A stretch of DNA of 64,000 nucleotides, taken from Gordonia gummivorans (GTDB lineage: Bacteria > Actinomycetota > Actinomycetes > Mycobacteriales > Mycobacteriaceae). The position numbers were made by a program, and so were the translations under genes. The stretch is taken from NCBI RefSeq assembly GCF_022513585.1, contig NZ_JAKWBF010000032.1, forward strand, positions 1 to 64,000. Direction: 5' to 3'. The notes under the pieces are model-generated. The model did no database searches. It was given only the letters and a program-made list of their open reading frames with translations, and was not told the origin of the DNA. This document shows, piece after piece, positions 20,492-28,643 of the stretch (position 1 is the first letter of the stretch; each line of letters begins with the position of its first letter).

Positions 20492-22084
20492 ATGGTCGGT
20501 CAGTTCACGCCCCAGACCGATGCGGCAATTCAGGTCGCACGGCAGCAAACCCTGTCTGACCTGCTTCGACGCACCGCCGCGCGACTACCGGACAAGGTCG
20601 CGATCATCAACGGGTCGCGCGAGTTGACCTTCGCCGAGTTCGACGCGGCGGTCAATCGATGTGCCAACGCTCTTGTCGCGCGCGGGCTCGACAAGGGGCA
20701 ACGACTGGCCCTCGTCAGCCACAACAACTGGCAGTTCGCGGTCCTCCACTACGCGACCGCCCGGCTCGGCGTCATCCTCGTGCCGGTGAACTTCGGGTTG
20801 GGTGCCGCCGAGATCGCCTACATTCTCGAACACTCAGGGGCGTCGGCCGTGGTGGCCGAGGACGCTCTGGCGCCGGTCGTCACCGACGCTGTGCAGCAGG
20901 CCGGTGTCGACGTGGTCGGAGGATTCATCACCACCGGTCCCGACCGTCCCGACACCGAGTGGGAGGACGTCGACGCGTGGATGCTCGACGGTGATGCGAC
21001 GCCACCGCAGGTGTCCGTCGCTGACGACGATCCGCTGCGGCTGATGTACACCTCGGGCACCGAATCGCGGCCCAAGGGTGTGCTGCTGTCCTCGAAATCG
21101 CTGATCAATCAGTATGTTTCGTGTGTCATCGACGGCGGGATGAGCGCCGACGACATCGAAATCCATTCGCTCCCACTGTTTCACTGCGCCCAGCTGGACT
21201 GTTTCCTGTCGGTCGACGTGTACCTGGGCGCGACCAGCATCATCCTGCCGGGACCCGATCCGGCGACGGTCCTCGAGACGATCGAATCGCGCGGCGTCAC
21301 CAAACTGTTCTGCCCACCGACCGTGTGGATCTCGTTGCTGCGTCACCCCGATTTCGACCGTCGCGACCTGTCGTCGTTGCGCAAGGGCTACTACGGAGCG
21401 TCGGCTATGCCGGTCGAGGTGTTGCGTGAGATGGCACAACGCCTTCCGCAGGTGTCGCTGTGGAACTTCTACGGCCAGACCGAGATGTCGCCGCTCGCCA
21501 CGATCCTGTTGCCGCACGAACAGATCGAGCACGCAGGCTCGGCGGGTCGGGCTGCGCTCAACGTAGAGACCAGGGTGGTCGACGACGAGGACAACCCGGT
21601 GCCCACCGGTGAGGTCGGCGAGATCGTGCACCGCAGCCCGCACGCGTGCCTCGGCTACTACAACGATGAGGAGAAAACCGCGGCGGCCTTCCGCAACGGG
21701 TGGTTCCATTCCGGCGATCTGGGTGTCATCGACGCCGACGGCTACCTGGCAGTGGTCGACCGCAAGAAGGACATGATCAAGACCGGCGGCGAGAACGTCG
21801 CCTCACGCGAGGTCGAGGAGGCGATCTACCGCCTCGACGGCGTGGCCGAGGTCGCGGTGTTCGGTGTGCCGCATCCCAAATGGATCGAGGCGGTCACCGC
21901 CGTCGTTGTCCCCAAGGAGGGGGCAACGATCACCGAAGACGATGTCGAAAAACATCTTTCGGACATTCTCGCCGGCTACAAACGACCCAAGTACGTGGTG
22001 TTCGCCGACGCGCTACCGAAGAACCCGAGCGGCAAGATCCTCAAGAAAGACCTACGCACCGAGCATGCCGGCATCGCCACGTGA
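20492..22084 (+). CDS. AMP-dependent acyl-CoA synthetase
   Basis: Acyl-CoA or fatty-acid ligase of 530 residues. It carries YTSGTESRPKGVLLS (phosphate loop), YGQTEMSPL, GWFHSGDLG, the hinge DRKKDMIKTGGENV, and the adenylation lysine in PSGKILKKDL. The sequence resembles the long-chain FadD group rather than the FadD3, FadD17 or FadD19 proteins also present here, so its substrate is open. It lies between the kstR2 and ipd blocks, convergent with ipdC 12 bp away. Confidence 0.85.
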   Translation: MVGQFTPQTDAAIQVARQQTLSDLLRRTAARLPDKVAIINGSRELTFAEFDAAVNRCANALVARGLDKGQRLALVSHNNWQFAVLHYATARLGVILVPVNFGLGAAEIAYILEHSGASAVVAEDALAPVVTDAVQQAGVDVVGGFITTGPDRPDTEWEDVDAWMLDGDATPPQVSVADDDPLRLMYTSGTESRPKGVLLSSKSLINQYVSCVIDGGMSADDIEIHSLPLFHCAQLDCFLSVDVYLGATSIILPGPDPATVLETIESRGVTKLFCPPTVWISLLRHPDFDRRDLSSLRKGYYGASAMPVEVLREMAQRLPQVSLWNFYGQTEMSPLATILLPHEQIEHAGSAGRAALNVETRVVDDEDNPVPTGEVGEIVHRSPHACLGYYNDEEKTAAAFRNGWFHSGDLGVIDADGYLAVVDRKKDMIKTGGENVASREVEEAIYRLDGVAEVAVFGVPHPKWIEAVTAVVVPKEGATITEDDVEKHLSDILAGYKRPKYVVFADALPKNPSGKILKKDLRTEHAGIAT

Positions 22085-22096
22085 CGGTCGCCGGGC

Positions 22097-23188
22097 TCAC
22101 CCCAACGAGCCGAGTGCCTTCAGTCGTTCATGCGCTTGCGTCATGATCGATTGAATGAGTTCGTCGCAGCTGGGCAGGTCGTCGATCATGCCGACCACCT
22201 GGCCCGACGCCAGCACACCCGCACGGGTGTCGCCCTCAACCAGCCCGGCTTTGAGCAGCATGGGGGTGTTGCCGGCCATGATGATCTGTTGCCAGGTGCG
22301 CTCACCGGATTTGCGCATCGACCGTCCGTCGCGCAGCATCGTGGTCCACCGCATCCCGGTCATCTGCTTGAACTCGTTGGCATTTCGTGCCGCCGCGTAC
22401 AGTGCCTTGACCCGGCTGCCGCCTTCGAGTGCTTCGACGAGCGGGGTGCGCAGCACCCGATGCGGCATGCCGTCAACCTTCACCGACACCACGGTGTCAC
22501 CGAGACCTCGTTGCAAGTATTCCTGCTTGACGGTGTCGGGGACGGCGCTGTCGGAGGTGAGCAGAAAGCGCGTGCCCATCGCGACACCTTCGGCCCCGTA
22601 GGCCAGCGCGGCGGCCAGTCCTCGCCCGTCGAAGAAGCCGCCGGCGGCGACCACCGGCATGTCGATACCCTTGGCCGACAACGCATCCAGCACCGACGGC
22701 AGCAGCAGGGTGGTGGCCACCGGTCCGGTGTGGCCGCCGCCTTCGCCGCCCTGCACGATGACCGCGTCGGCGCCCCAGGAAGCAACCTTCACCGCATGCT
22801 TGGCGGCGCCGATGGACGGGATGACCACCACACCATGTTCTTTGAGCTTGGCGATGAGTTCTTGCTTGGGTGCCAGCGCGAACGACGCGACCTTGACACC
22901 CTCGCGGATCAGCAGATCGATCCGCTGCCCGGCATCGGTGGCGTCGGCACGGATGTTGACGCCGAAGGGCTTGTCGGTCAACGACTTCGTCTTGGCGACT
23001 GCGGCCTCGAGCTCGGGGTAGGTCATGGTCGCCGACGCGAGGATGCCCAATCCGCCGGCATTCGACGTGGCCGACGTGAGTGCCGGGCCCGAGACCCAGC
23101 CCATCCCGGTCTGCACCACCGGATACTCGACGCCGACCAACTCGGTGAACTTCGTGGGCAGCGAGGCGGCCCGCGCCGATGCCGTCAT
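22097..23188 (-). CDS. ipdC: Flavin-dependent oxidoreductase IpdC (nitronate monooxygenase family)
   Basis: TIM-barrel flavoprotein of the 2-nitropropane dioxygenase family, 363 residues, required for HIP catabolism in KstR2-regulon actinobacteria. The FMN-binding features are visible: PVVQTGMGWVSGPALT, the GGLGILAS turn, VIVQGGEGGGHTG and PVVAAGGFFDGRGLAAAL. It probably acts on the HIP-derived CoA intermediate that leads to HIEC-CoA. It overlaps ipdB by 4 bp (ATGA), and the operon echA20-ipdA-ipdB-ipdC has the same gene set as Rv3550-Rv3553. Confidence 0.87.
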   Translation of the reverse strand: MTASARAASLPTKFTELVGVEYPVVQTGMGWVSGPALTSATSNAGGLGILASATMTYPELEAAVAKTKSLTDKPFGVNIRADATDAGQRIDLLIREGVKVASFALAPKQELIAKLKEHGVVVIPSIGAAKHAVKVASWGADAVIVQGGEGGGHTGPVATTLLLPSVLDALSAKGIDMPVVAAGGFFDGRGLAAALAYGAEGVAMGTRFLLTSDSAVPDTVKQEYLQRGLGDTVVSVKVDGMPHRVLRTPLVEALEGGSRVKALYAAARNANEFKQMTGMRWTTMLRDGRSMRKSGERTWQQIIMAGNTPMLLKAGLVEGDTRAGVLASGQVVGMIDDLPSCDELIQSIMTQAHERLKALGSLG

Positions 23189-23952
23189 CGAACTTCTCGA
23201 TTCCGAACACCCTTGGGATCAAGTACGTCCCGGATGAGTCCGAGTTCCTCATCGGTGGGGCGACGAGTCTCGGGGGCGTCGGTAAGCCCCGCGATCTCGA
23301 AGCTCGTGTTCTCGGCCACCTCGTCGGCCGTGACGCCGGGATGCAACGACAGCGCGCGCATGGTGTGGTCGGGCCCGCCGAAGTCGAAGACACCGAGGTT
23401 GGTCACCACACGGTGGATGTCGAGGTCGTCGAAGGCCGGGTTGGATGGGTCGGCCTTGTCGTAGCCGACGCCGCAGACGATGTCGACCGTGTCGACAAAC
23501 ACGCGTGCCGAGTGCCGGGCCACCCAATAGCTCGTCGGGTGATTGATGGTGTTGCCGGGAGCGCCACGCGCACCGAACATCTGGCGCGTCGGATGCTGAA
23601 GCGGCCCGAAGGCCGACAGATTCTGGTTGCCGAATCGGTCGATCTGGTTGGCTCCCATCACCACATGGCGACGGCCCGACGCGACGACGTCGAACACCTT
23701 GCGGAATGGCAGCCAGCCCTCGATGGGACCCGAGCGTCCGATGGCCGGGGTGTCGGCGAAGATCAGCGCCTCGCCGTCGGTGATGAGCAGGTCCGGTTCG
23801 GTGGTGAGCCGAGCCAGTCGCGCGCCGAGAAGGGGGGTGGGTGCCATCGGCGACGCCAGGATCTCGCCTGCACCGGAAAAGATCTCGGCGCAAGCGATCA
23901 CGCAGTACTCGGCCCGAGTGACCGCAGTCTCGGTGGTCTCGGTGGTCGTCAC
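23185..23952 (-). CDS. ipdB: COCHEA-CoA hydrolase beta subunit IpdB
   Basis: Beta subunit of the CoA-transferase-fold hydrolase IpdAB, which opens the last steroid ring of COCHEA-CoA by a retro-Claisen-like hydrolysis. The 255-residue protein shows MGANQIDRFGNQN and FGARGAPGNTINHP, typical of the class I CoA-transferase beta fold. It overlaps ipdA and ipdC by 4 bp at each end, so the subunits are made in step. The ring-opening chemistry is known from mycobacterial and rhodococcal enzymes; here it is inferred from orthology and operon. Confidence 0.88.
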   Translation of the reverse strand: MTTTETTETAVTRAEYCVIACAEIFSGAGEILASPMAPTPLLGARLARLTTEPDLLITDGEALIFADTPAIGRSGPIEGWLPFRKVFDVVASGRRHVVMGANQIDRFGNQNLSAFGPLQHPTRQMFGARGAPGNTINHPTSYWVARHSARVFVDTVDIVCGVGYDKADPSNPAFDDLDIHRVVTNLGVFDFGGPDHTMRALSLHPGVTADEVAENTSFEIAGLTDAPETRRPTDEELGLIRDVLDPKGVRNREVR

Positions 23953-24851
23953 TTGCCGTCCTCCTTTGTCTCGGCCCGCTCTGCCTGCCAGGCTGCGACT
24001 TCGCGCTGATAGGTTGCCTCGTCGACGCGAAGGAAGCGCTCCGAGAACGCTTCCCAGGTCTCGGGTTCCTTGGCGGATTCGACGTAGAACTGCTGGAAGC
24101 TCTCATCCCTGCCGTAATCTCCGGCGAACGTGAAGTGTGCACCGTTGAGGGTGTGCACAACGCGATCGACGTTCATGCGGTTCAGCAGAAGGCGCTGTTG
24201 CGGAACGGATTTCACCAGCACTTCGGTGGACACCAGCTGGTCGGTCTCCAGATAGCGGCGATCGGCTGCGGCGCAGTACAGGTCGTCGAAGTACGGGTCG
24301 ATACCGGTGTAGGCGGCGTTGCCGTAGCTGTCGGCGAGGTCGAGGTGGACGAAGGCCGCGTCGAGTCGCAATGCCGGCATGGCGATCAGCGTCTGGGTTC
24401 GCCCGTCGGGGTCGGCGTACGGCGACTCGACCGTCTTCAATTCGCCCTCCCAGAACCGCAGGACGTCCGAGCCCAGACCCGCGCGAATCGGCAGGAAGGG
24501 CAGGCGCGCAGCTGCTGCCTCGAGCCCGCACTTCACCATGCCCTCGTCCATCTCGCGCACCTCGATCGCGCCGGTCGTGCGCGCCTTGGCGAACCAGGGG
24601 TCGTAGAACGGCGCCGAGTCCAGGGACACGAACCCGTAGTACGCGCGCCGGACTTTGCCTGCGGCGCACAGCAAACCGAGATCTGGCCCGCCGTAGGTGA
24701 CCACCGTGAGGTCCTTGACGTCGGACCGGGCGATGGCCCGCACCAGGGCCATCGGTTTGCGTCGCGAACCCCAGCCGCCGATGCCGATGGTCATCCCATC
24801 GCGCAGCTCGGCCACCACGTCGTCGAGCGTGCTGGTCTTGTCGGTCGTCAT
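23949..24851 (-). CDS. ipdA: COCHEA-CoA hydrolase alpha subunit IpdA
   Basis: Alpha subunit of IpdAB. The start is set at ATG 24851 (300 residues): it lies 1 bp after the echA20 stop, and GGAGG is about 11 nt upstream within echA20. The longer frame would run into echA20. CoA-transferase features: GMTIGIGGWGSRRKP (oxyanion glycine region), VVTYGGPDLGLL and LDLADSYGNAAYTG. The family's usual catalytic Glu must be found by alignment; acidic residues occur in REMDEGMVKCGLEA. Confidence 0.88.
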   Translation of the reverse strand: MTTDKTSTLDDVVAELRDGMTIGIGGWGSRRKPMALVRAIARSDVKDLTVVTYGGPDLGLLCAAGKVRRAYYGFVSLDSAPFYDPWFAKARTTGAIEVREMDEGMVKCGLEAAAARLPFLPIRAGLGSDVLRFWEGELKTVESPYADPDGRTQTLIAMPALRLDAAFVHLDLADSYGNAAYTGIDPYFDDLYCAAADRRYLETDQLVSTEVLVKSVPQQRLLLNRMNVDRVVHTLNGAHFTFAGDYGRDESFQQFYVESAKEPETWEAFSERFLRVDEATYQREVAAWQAERAETKEDGK

Positions 24852-24852
24852 G

Positions 24853-25641
24853 TCAGGCCGGTCCTCCGTTGGCGTGAGCTGCAGCGCTGGTTTTGGGCTT
24901 TCCGGTGGCGACGAAGGCATCGCGGTGTTCGTCGGCGACGCCGGCGAGGTTGAGTTCGAAGGTGAAGCCCTGCTCCAGCCGGTAACTCGACTTCACGTCC
25001 ACCGGGTCGATGTGGTTGATCGCTTCCTTCGCCGCCCGGATCACGCGGGTGTCCTTGGCGGCGATCATCTCGGCGACTTCCAGTGCGGTGTCGAGCAATT
25101 GCTCGCGCGGCACGACGCGATACACCGAGCCGAAGTGCTCGAGTTGCTGTGCCGTCACATTCTGGGCCGTGTAGTACAGCGTGCGCATCATGTGCTGCGG
25201 AACGAGGCGCGCCAGATGCGTGGCCGCGCCGAGTGCGCCGCGATCCACCTCGGGCAACCCGAAGACCGCATCGTCGGAGGCCACGATGACGTCGGCGTTG
25301 CCGACGAGGCCGACGCCGCCACCGACGCAGAACCCGTTGACCGCCACGATCACCGGGACCGCGCAGTCGTAGACGGCGGAGAAGGCCGCGGCGCAACCGC
25401 GATTGGCGCCGATGAGAGCGTCGAAGCCGTCGGTGGCCTGCATCTCCTTGATGTCGACGCCCGCGTTGAACCCACGGCCCTCGGCGCGCAGCACCACGAC
25501 ATGGGTGTCGGGGTCGTCTCCGGCTGCGGTGATCGCGTCGGCCAATTCGAACCAGGCAGCCGAGGGCAGTGCGTTGACCGGGGGATAGTCGACGGTCACC
25601 GTCACGATCCCGGATGCGGTGGTGTCGGTGGTGATCGGCAC
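24853..25641 (-). CDS. echA20: Steroid D-ring hydrolase EchA20
   Basis: Crotonase-fold enzyme expected to hydrolyse the D ring of HIEC-CoA to give COCHEA-CoA, the substrate of IpdAB. The start is GTG 25641, with AGGAG 5 nt upstream, giving 262 residues; the frame stays open much further upstream but there reads antisense to the SDR. Crotonase signatures: oxyanion hole in GFNAGVDIKEMQ and FCVGGGVGLVGNADV, then LPEVDRGALGAATHL. First gene of the leftward ipd operon, divergent from the SDR at 25721. Confidence 0.88.
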   Translation of the reverse strand: MPITTDTTASGIVTVTVDYPPVNALPSAAWFELADAITAAGDDPDTHVVVLRAEGRGFNAGVDIKEMQATDGFDALIGANRGCAAAFSAVYDCAVPVIVAVNGFCVGGGVGLVGNADVIVASDDAVFGLPEVDRGALGAATHLARLVPQHMMRTLYYTAQNVTAQQLEHFGSVYRVVPREQLLDTALEVAEMIAAKDTRVIRAAKEAINHIDPVDVKSSYRLEQGFTFELNLAGVADEHRDAFVATGKPKTSAAAHANGGPA

Positions 25642-25681
25642 TCGTGCTCCTCTCGTCGAGCATCGAACATCAGAGAAATCG

Positions 25682-25713
25682 AACCAAGCAAGTGCTTGGT
25701 TGTTTGGTAGGGT
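25682..25713 (+). promoter_or_regulatory. KstR2-like operator (perfect palindrome) and leaderless promoter
   Basis: AACCAAGCAAGTGCTTGGTT at 25682-25701 has perfect 9-bp half-sites. The -10 TAGGGT at 25708-25713 lies 7 nt before the ATG at 25721. The operator occupies the -35 region of this promoter, and 41 bp separate it from the divergent echA20 start, so both directions could be repressed. Confidence 0.85.
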
Positions 25714-25720
25714 AGCACCC

Positions 25721-26524
25721 ATGGAGACGCAGTCACAGGTCGATCTGGGCCTGACAGGCACGGTCGTCCTGGTGACCGGCGGTGCTCGAGGGGTTGGCGC
25801 GGGAATCACCAGGACGCTCGTCGGGCTCGGCGCGGTGCCGGTGATCTGCGGCCGCAGCCCCGACAACGTGGTCGCCGACCTGCGCGACGTCGAGTTCGTG
25901 GCCTGCGACGTGCGCGACGACGCGGCGGTCGAGGCGATGATCCGGCAGATCGCCGACGAGCACGGCCGGATCGACGGGGTGGTCAACAACGCGGGCGGGT
26001 CGCCGTTTGTACCGGCGGCCGACGCGTCGGCCCGGTTTACCGGCAAGATCGTCGAACTCAACCTGCTGGCGCCGATGATCGTCGCGCGCCACGCCAACGC
26101 CGTCATGCAGACCCAGGCGGACGGCGGCGCGATCGTCAACGTGTCGAGCGTCAGTGGGCACCGGCCATCGCCGGGGACATCGGCCTACGGTGCCGCGAAG
26201 GCGGGACTCGACAACCTGATGTCGTCGCTGGCGGTCGAATGGGCGCCGCGCGTGCGGGTCAACTCCGTCGTGGCCGGGCCGGTCGAGACCGAACAGTCGC
26301 ACCTGCACTACGGCGATGCGGACGGGGTCGCTGCGGTCGGCGCGACCATCCCGATGGGTCGGATGGCCACTCCCGCCGACATCGGAAATGCGGTGTCATT
26401 CCTGCTGTCCCCGTTGGCCGGATACGTCACCGGGTCGACGCTGACGGTGCACGGCGGCGGCGAGAAGCCGGCCTTCCTGGATGCGGCCACAGTGAACAAC
26501 GAGACGGTTGGAACAGCAAGCTGA
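25721..26524 (+). CDS. Short-chain dehydrogenase (Rv3549c type)
   Basis: SDR of 267 residues with VTGGARGVGAGI (NAD(P) loop), VVNNAGGSPF, Ser in IVNVSSVSGH and Tyr-x-x-x-Lys in AYGAAKAG. The ATG at 25721 has a -10 TAGGGT 7 nt upstream, so a leaderless transcript is likely. It is divergent from echA20 across a KstR2-like palindrome, as Rv3549c is from echA20 in M. tuberculosis. A role in HIP or side-chain oxidation is expected; the exact substrate is not known to me. Confidence 0.82.
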   Translation: METQSQVDLGLTGTVVLVTGGARGVGAGITRTLVGLGAVPVICGRSPDNVVADLRDVEFVACDVRDDAAVEAMIRQIADEHGRIDGVVNNAGGSPFVPAADASARFTGKIVELNLLAPMIVARHANAVMQTQADGGAIVNVSSVSGHRPSPGTSAYGAAKAGLDNLMSSLAVEWAPRVRVNSVVAGPVETEQSHLHYGDADGVAAVGATIPMGRMATPADIGNAVSFLLSPLAGYVTGSTLTVHGGGEKPAFLDAATVNNETVGTAS

Positions 26525-26536
26525 GAGGGAAAAGTC

Positions 26537-27433
26537 TTGGGTGACAGGGTGAACGAGGGTCGGGTCGCGATCGTGACCGGCGCCGGGCAGGGTATCGGAC
26601 GGGCGCATGCGCTGGCCTTCGCGGCCGACGGCGCGCGGGTCGTGGTCAACGACTATGCGGCCGACGCGGCAGCGGCCGTGGCCGACGAGATCCGCGCCGC
26701 CGGTGGGGAAGCTGTGGCCTCGGTCGGCGACGTCGCCGATTGGGATTACGGTGCCGCGCTGGTGGACACGGCGGTGAGCGAGTTCGGTCGTCTCGACATC
26801 CTGGTCAACAATGCCGGATTCGTCCGCGACCGCATGCTGGTGTCGCTGTCGGAGGACGAATGGGATGCCGTGGTGCGGGTTCATCTGAAGGGGCACTTCG
26901 TCACCCTGCGGAGCGCCAGCGCGTACTGGCGGGCCGAGTCCAAGGCGGGACGGCAGCCGGCCGGACGCATCATCAACACGAGTTCCGGTGCGGGACTGTT
27001 CGGTTCGGTCGGCCAGGGCAACTACGTGGCGGCCAAGGCCGGCATCCTCGGTCTCACCATCCAGGCAGCGGCGGAACTGGGCGGCTACGGAGTCACCGCC
27101 AACGCGATCGCCCCCGCGGCTCGCACGCAGATGACGATGGGCGCCGGCGACGACATGGCCGCACAGATGGCGGCACCGGCCGACGGCTCGTTCGATGTGA
27201 TGGACCCGGCCAACATCTCCCCACTCGTGGTCTGGCTGGGGTCACCCGAATCGGCGTCGGTCACCGGCCGCGTCTTCGAGGTCGAAGGCGGGCGGATCAC
27301 CGCGCTCGACGGGTGGCAGCGCAGCGTCGAACGTGACAAGGGATCCCGTTGGGAACCTGCCGAACTCGGTCCCGTCGTCGAAGAGCTACTGGCCAAGACA
27401 CCCGAACCCGTGCCCGTGTACGGCGCACGGTGA
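26537..27433 (+). CDS. Short-chain dehydrogenase (Rv3548c type)
   Basis: SDR of 298 residues resembling the beta-hydroxyacyl-CoA dehydrogenase group: VTGAGQGIGRAHALAFA, LVNNAGFVRDRMLV, NTSSGAGLFGSVGQGNYVAAKAG (catalytic Ser, Tyr, Lys) and an extended C-terminal tail. The most upstream start is TTG 26537 with GAGAGGG 8 nt before; GTG 26549 is the alternative. It follows the previous SDR by 12 bp and overlaps the next gene by 4 bp. It resembles Hsd4A at 53929 and likely acts on a hydroxyacyl-CoA of steroid origin. Confidence 0.82.
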   Translation: MGDRVNEGRVAIVTGAGQGIGRAHALAFAADGARVVVNDYAADAAAAVADEIRAAGGEAVASVGDVADWDYGAALVDTAVSEFGRLDILVNNAGFVRDRMLVSLSEDEWDAVVRVHLKGHFVTLRSASAYWRAESKAGRQPAGRIINTSSGAGLFGSVGQGNYVAAKAGILGLTIQAAAELGGYGVTANAIAPAARTQMTMGAGDDMAAQMAAPADGSFDVMDPANISPLVVWLGSPESASVTGRVFEVEGGRITALDGWQRSVERDKGSRWEPAELGPVVEELLAKTPEPVPVYGAR

Positions 27434-27801
27434 GCGAGCGCGACGCGGCACGCATCGCGGCCGCCAAGGCCTACGTCGATGCGTTGGTGAGCCACGACGC
27501 GTCGGCCGTCTCTCTCCATCCCGATTGCACGCGAGTGGAATTCGGGGTGAAGACCGGACGCAACGGCCCACACATCGCGCGCAGTCTCGCGCGGGGCCCG
27601 CAGTTCCGTCTGATCCACCGCATCAGCGATTTCGAGGCGGAGGTCGACGGACACAGCGTGTCAACCCGGTACTACGTCCACGTCGCGCCAAAGTTTCTCG
27701 GGCTGGCGGCCAAGGTGTCGGAGACCTTCGTCGTCGACGAGGGCGATCAGATCCGGGCCATCGTCGCACGGTTCGGGGTGCCGCGGCGCGTCAAGGGCTG
27801 A
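27430..27801 (+). CDS. Small NTF2/SnoaL-like protein
   Basis: A 123-residue protein coupled to the SDR by a GTGA overlap (start GTG 27430). The sequence AAAKAYVDALVSHDASAV, then KTGRNGPHIARSL and YYVHV strands, suggests an NTF2-like cone fold (DUF8021 or SnoaL type), common for small cyclases, isomerases or dehydratases. No catalytic residues can be assigned with confidence. Its place at the end of the Rv3549c-Rv3548c-like operon suggests a helper in the same step. Stop codon 4 bp from the convergent acetyltransferase gene. Confidence 0.6.
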   Translation: MSERDAARIAAAKAYVDALVSHDASAVSLHPDCTRVEFGVKTGRNGPHIARSLARGPQFRLIHRISDFEAEVDGHSVSTRYYVHVAPKFLGLAAKVSETFVVDEGDQIRAIVARFGVPRRVKG

Positions 27802-27805
27802 GCCC

Positions 27806-28462
27806 TCACGCGCCCGGCGCGCGCACCACCATCGGCACGCCGGGGAAGTAGGCGGCCATCTCCGAGCGCGACTTGCGCAGGGCCGCGGTTCCGTAGCCGT
27901 GCTTGCGGTGCTCGGGGTGGATCCAGATGCGGACGTCGACCTCGCCGTCGGTGAGTTCACCGAAGACGAACCCGACCTTGTCGGCGCCCTCGACCGCGAC
28001 GAGCCAGACGGCTTCCTCGTTGTCGACGCGGCCGGTGGCCTTGCTGATCTCGTCGTCAAGGTTGCCCGCAGGTGCGCCCGAACCGTCGCCCGCGACACCG
28101 AGTTCGTCGGTGCGCACCGCGAACAGGTCGGCGTCGCCGTCGGCGGAGAACGGTCGGAGGTCGAGGGTGTCGCCGCTGCTGGCGGGACGCTCGGCCAGCG
28201 TGAAGGTCAGTGCGTTGTTGAGATCGGAGAGTTCGGCCTGATTCTTGCGACGCTGATCCTTGGTCAGGCCGTCGAGCTTCATGTCGAGGATCGCCTGCGC
28301 ACCCAACTGCGACTTGCCCAGCAGGCTCGCGATCGCGTCGACGGCCTCGTCGTGGTTCTCGGCGTCGACGATCGCGTCGAGAACCTCGTGCCGACGCTCG
28401 AGCGCGGTGAGCAGGGCGTCGGTGATGTCGCGGCGGGCGGTGGCCAGGTCAAGATCAGTCAT
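27806..28462 (-). CDS. GNAT acetyltransferase with GyrA-tower-like N-terminus
   Basis: A 218-residue protein; start ATG 28462. The C-terminal 110 residues look like a GNAT fold (AVWLVAVEGADKVGFVFG, VDVRIWIHPEHRKHGYGTAAL as the acetyl-CoA loop). The first 85 residues, DLATARRDITDALLTALE, then LGAQAILDMKLDGLTKDQR, resemble the coiled-coil tower of DNA gyrase A (AQAILDMxLxxLT). The combination is odd: the tower piece lacks any gyrase catalytic part. It may serve as a dimerisation or DNA-mimic arm. The substrate is unknown. Confidence 0.72.
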   Translation of the reverse strand: MTDLDLATARRDITDALLTALERRHEVLDAIVDAENHDEAVDAIASLLGKSQLGAQAILDMKLDGLTKDQRRKNQAELSDLNNALTFTLAERPASSGDTLDLRPFSADGDADLFAVRTDELGVAGDGSGAPAGNLDDEISKATGRVDNEEAVWLVAVEGADKVGFVFGELTDGEVDVRIWIHPEHRKHGYGTAALRKSRSEMAAYFPGVPMVVRAPGA

Positions 28463-28540
28463 GACAGTGATCCTAGGCCACAGCCGGTGCGCACGCCCGA
28501 CTGCGTCACAACCTCTGCAACGCACACCGTGTGGCTGAAG

Positions 28541-28637
28541 TGAAACAGGTTCTACTTTCATTGAATTTCGCATATGTGCATGTGAAACCGGATATCGAGC
28601 GGATGTGCTTCCCTCAAGTTGCAACACGTCCTAGTGT
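28541..28637 (+). promoter_or_regulatory. KstR-like operator and promoter of fadD8
   Basis: TGAAACAGGTTCTA at 28541-28554 matches TNNAACNNGTTNNA. The -10 TAGTGT at 28632-28637 lies 6 nt before the ATG at 28644, so the mRNA is probably leaderless. The box lies about 80 bp upstream of the -10, further than in the other KstR-type promoters here, so a second promoter may exist. Confidence 0.65.
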
Positions 28638-28643
28638 GGACCC

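Noticed and set aside
24853..26139. A 428-residue version of EchA20
   Set aside because: The added N-terminus is antisense to the SDR gene. The crotonase starts at GTG 25641 with a proper ribosome site.
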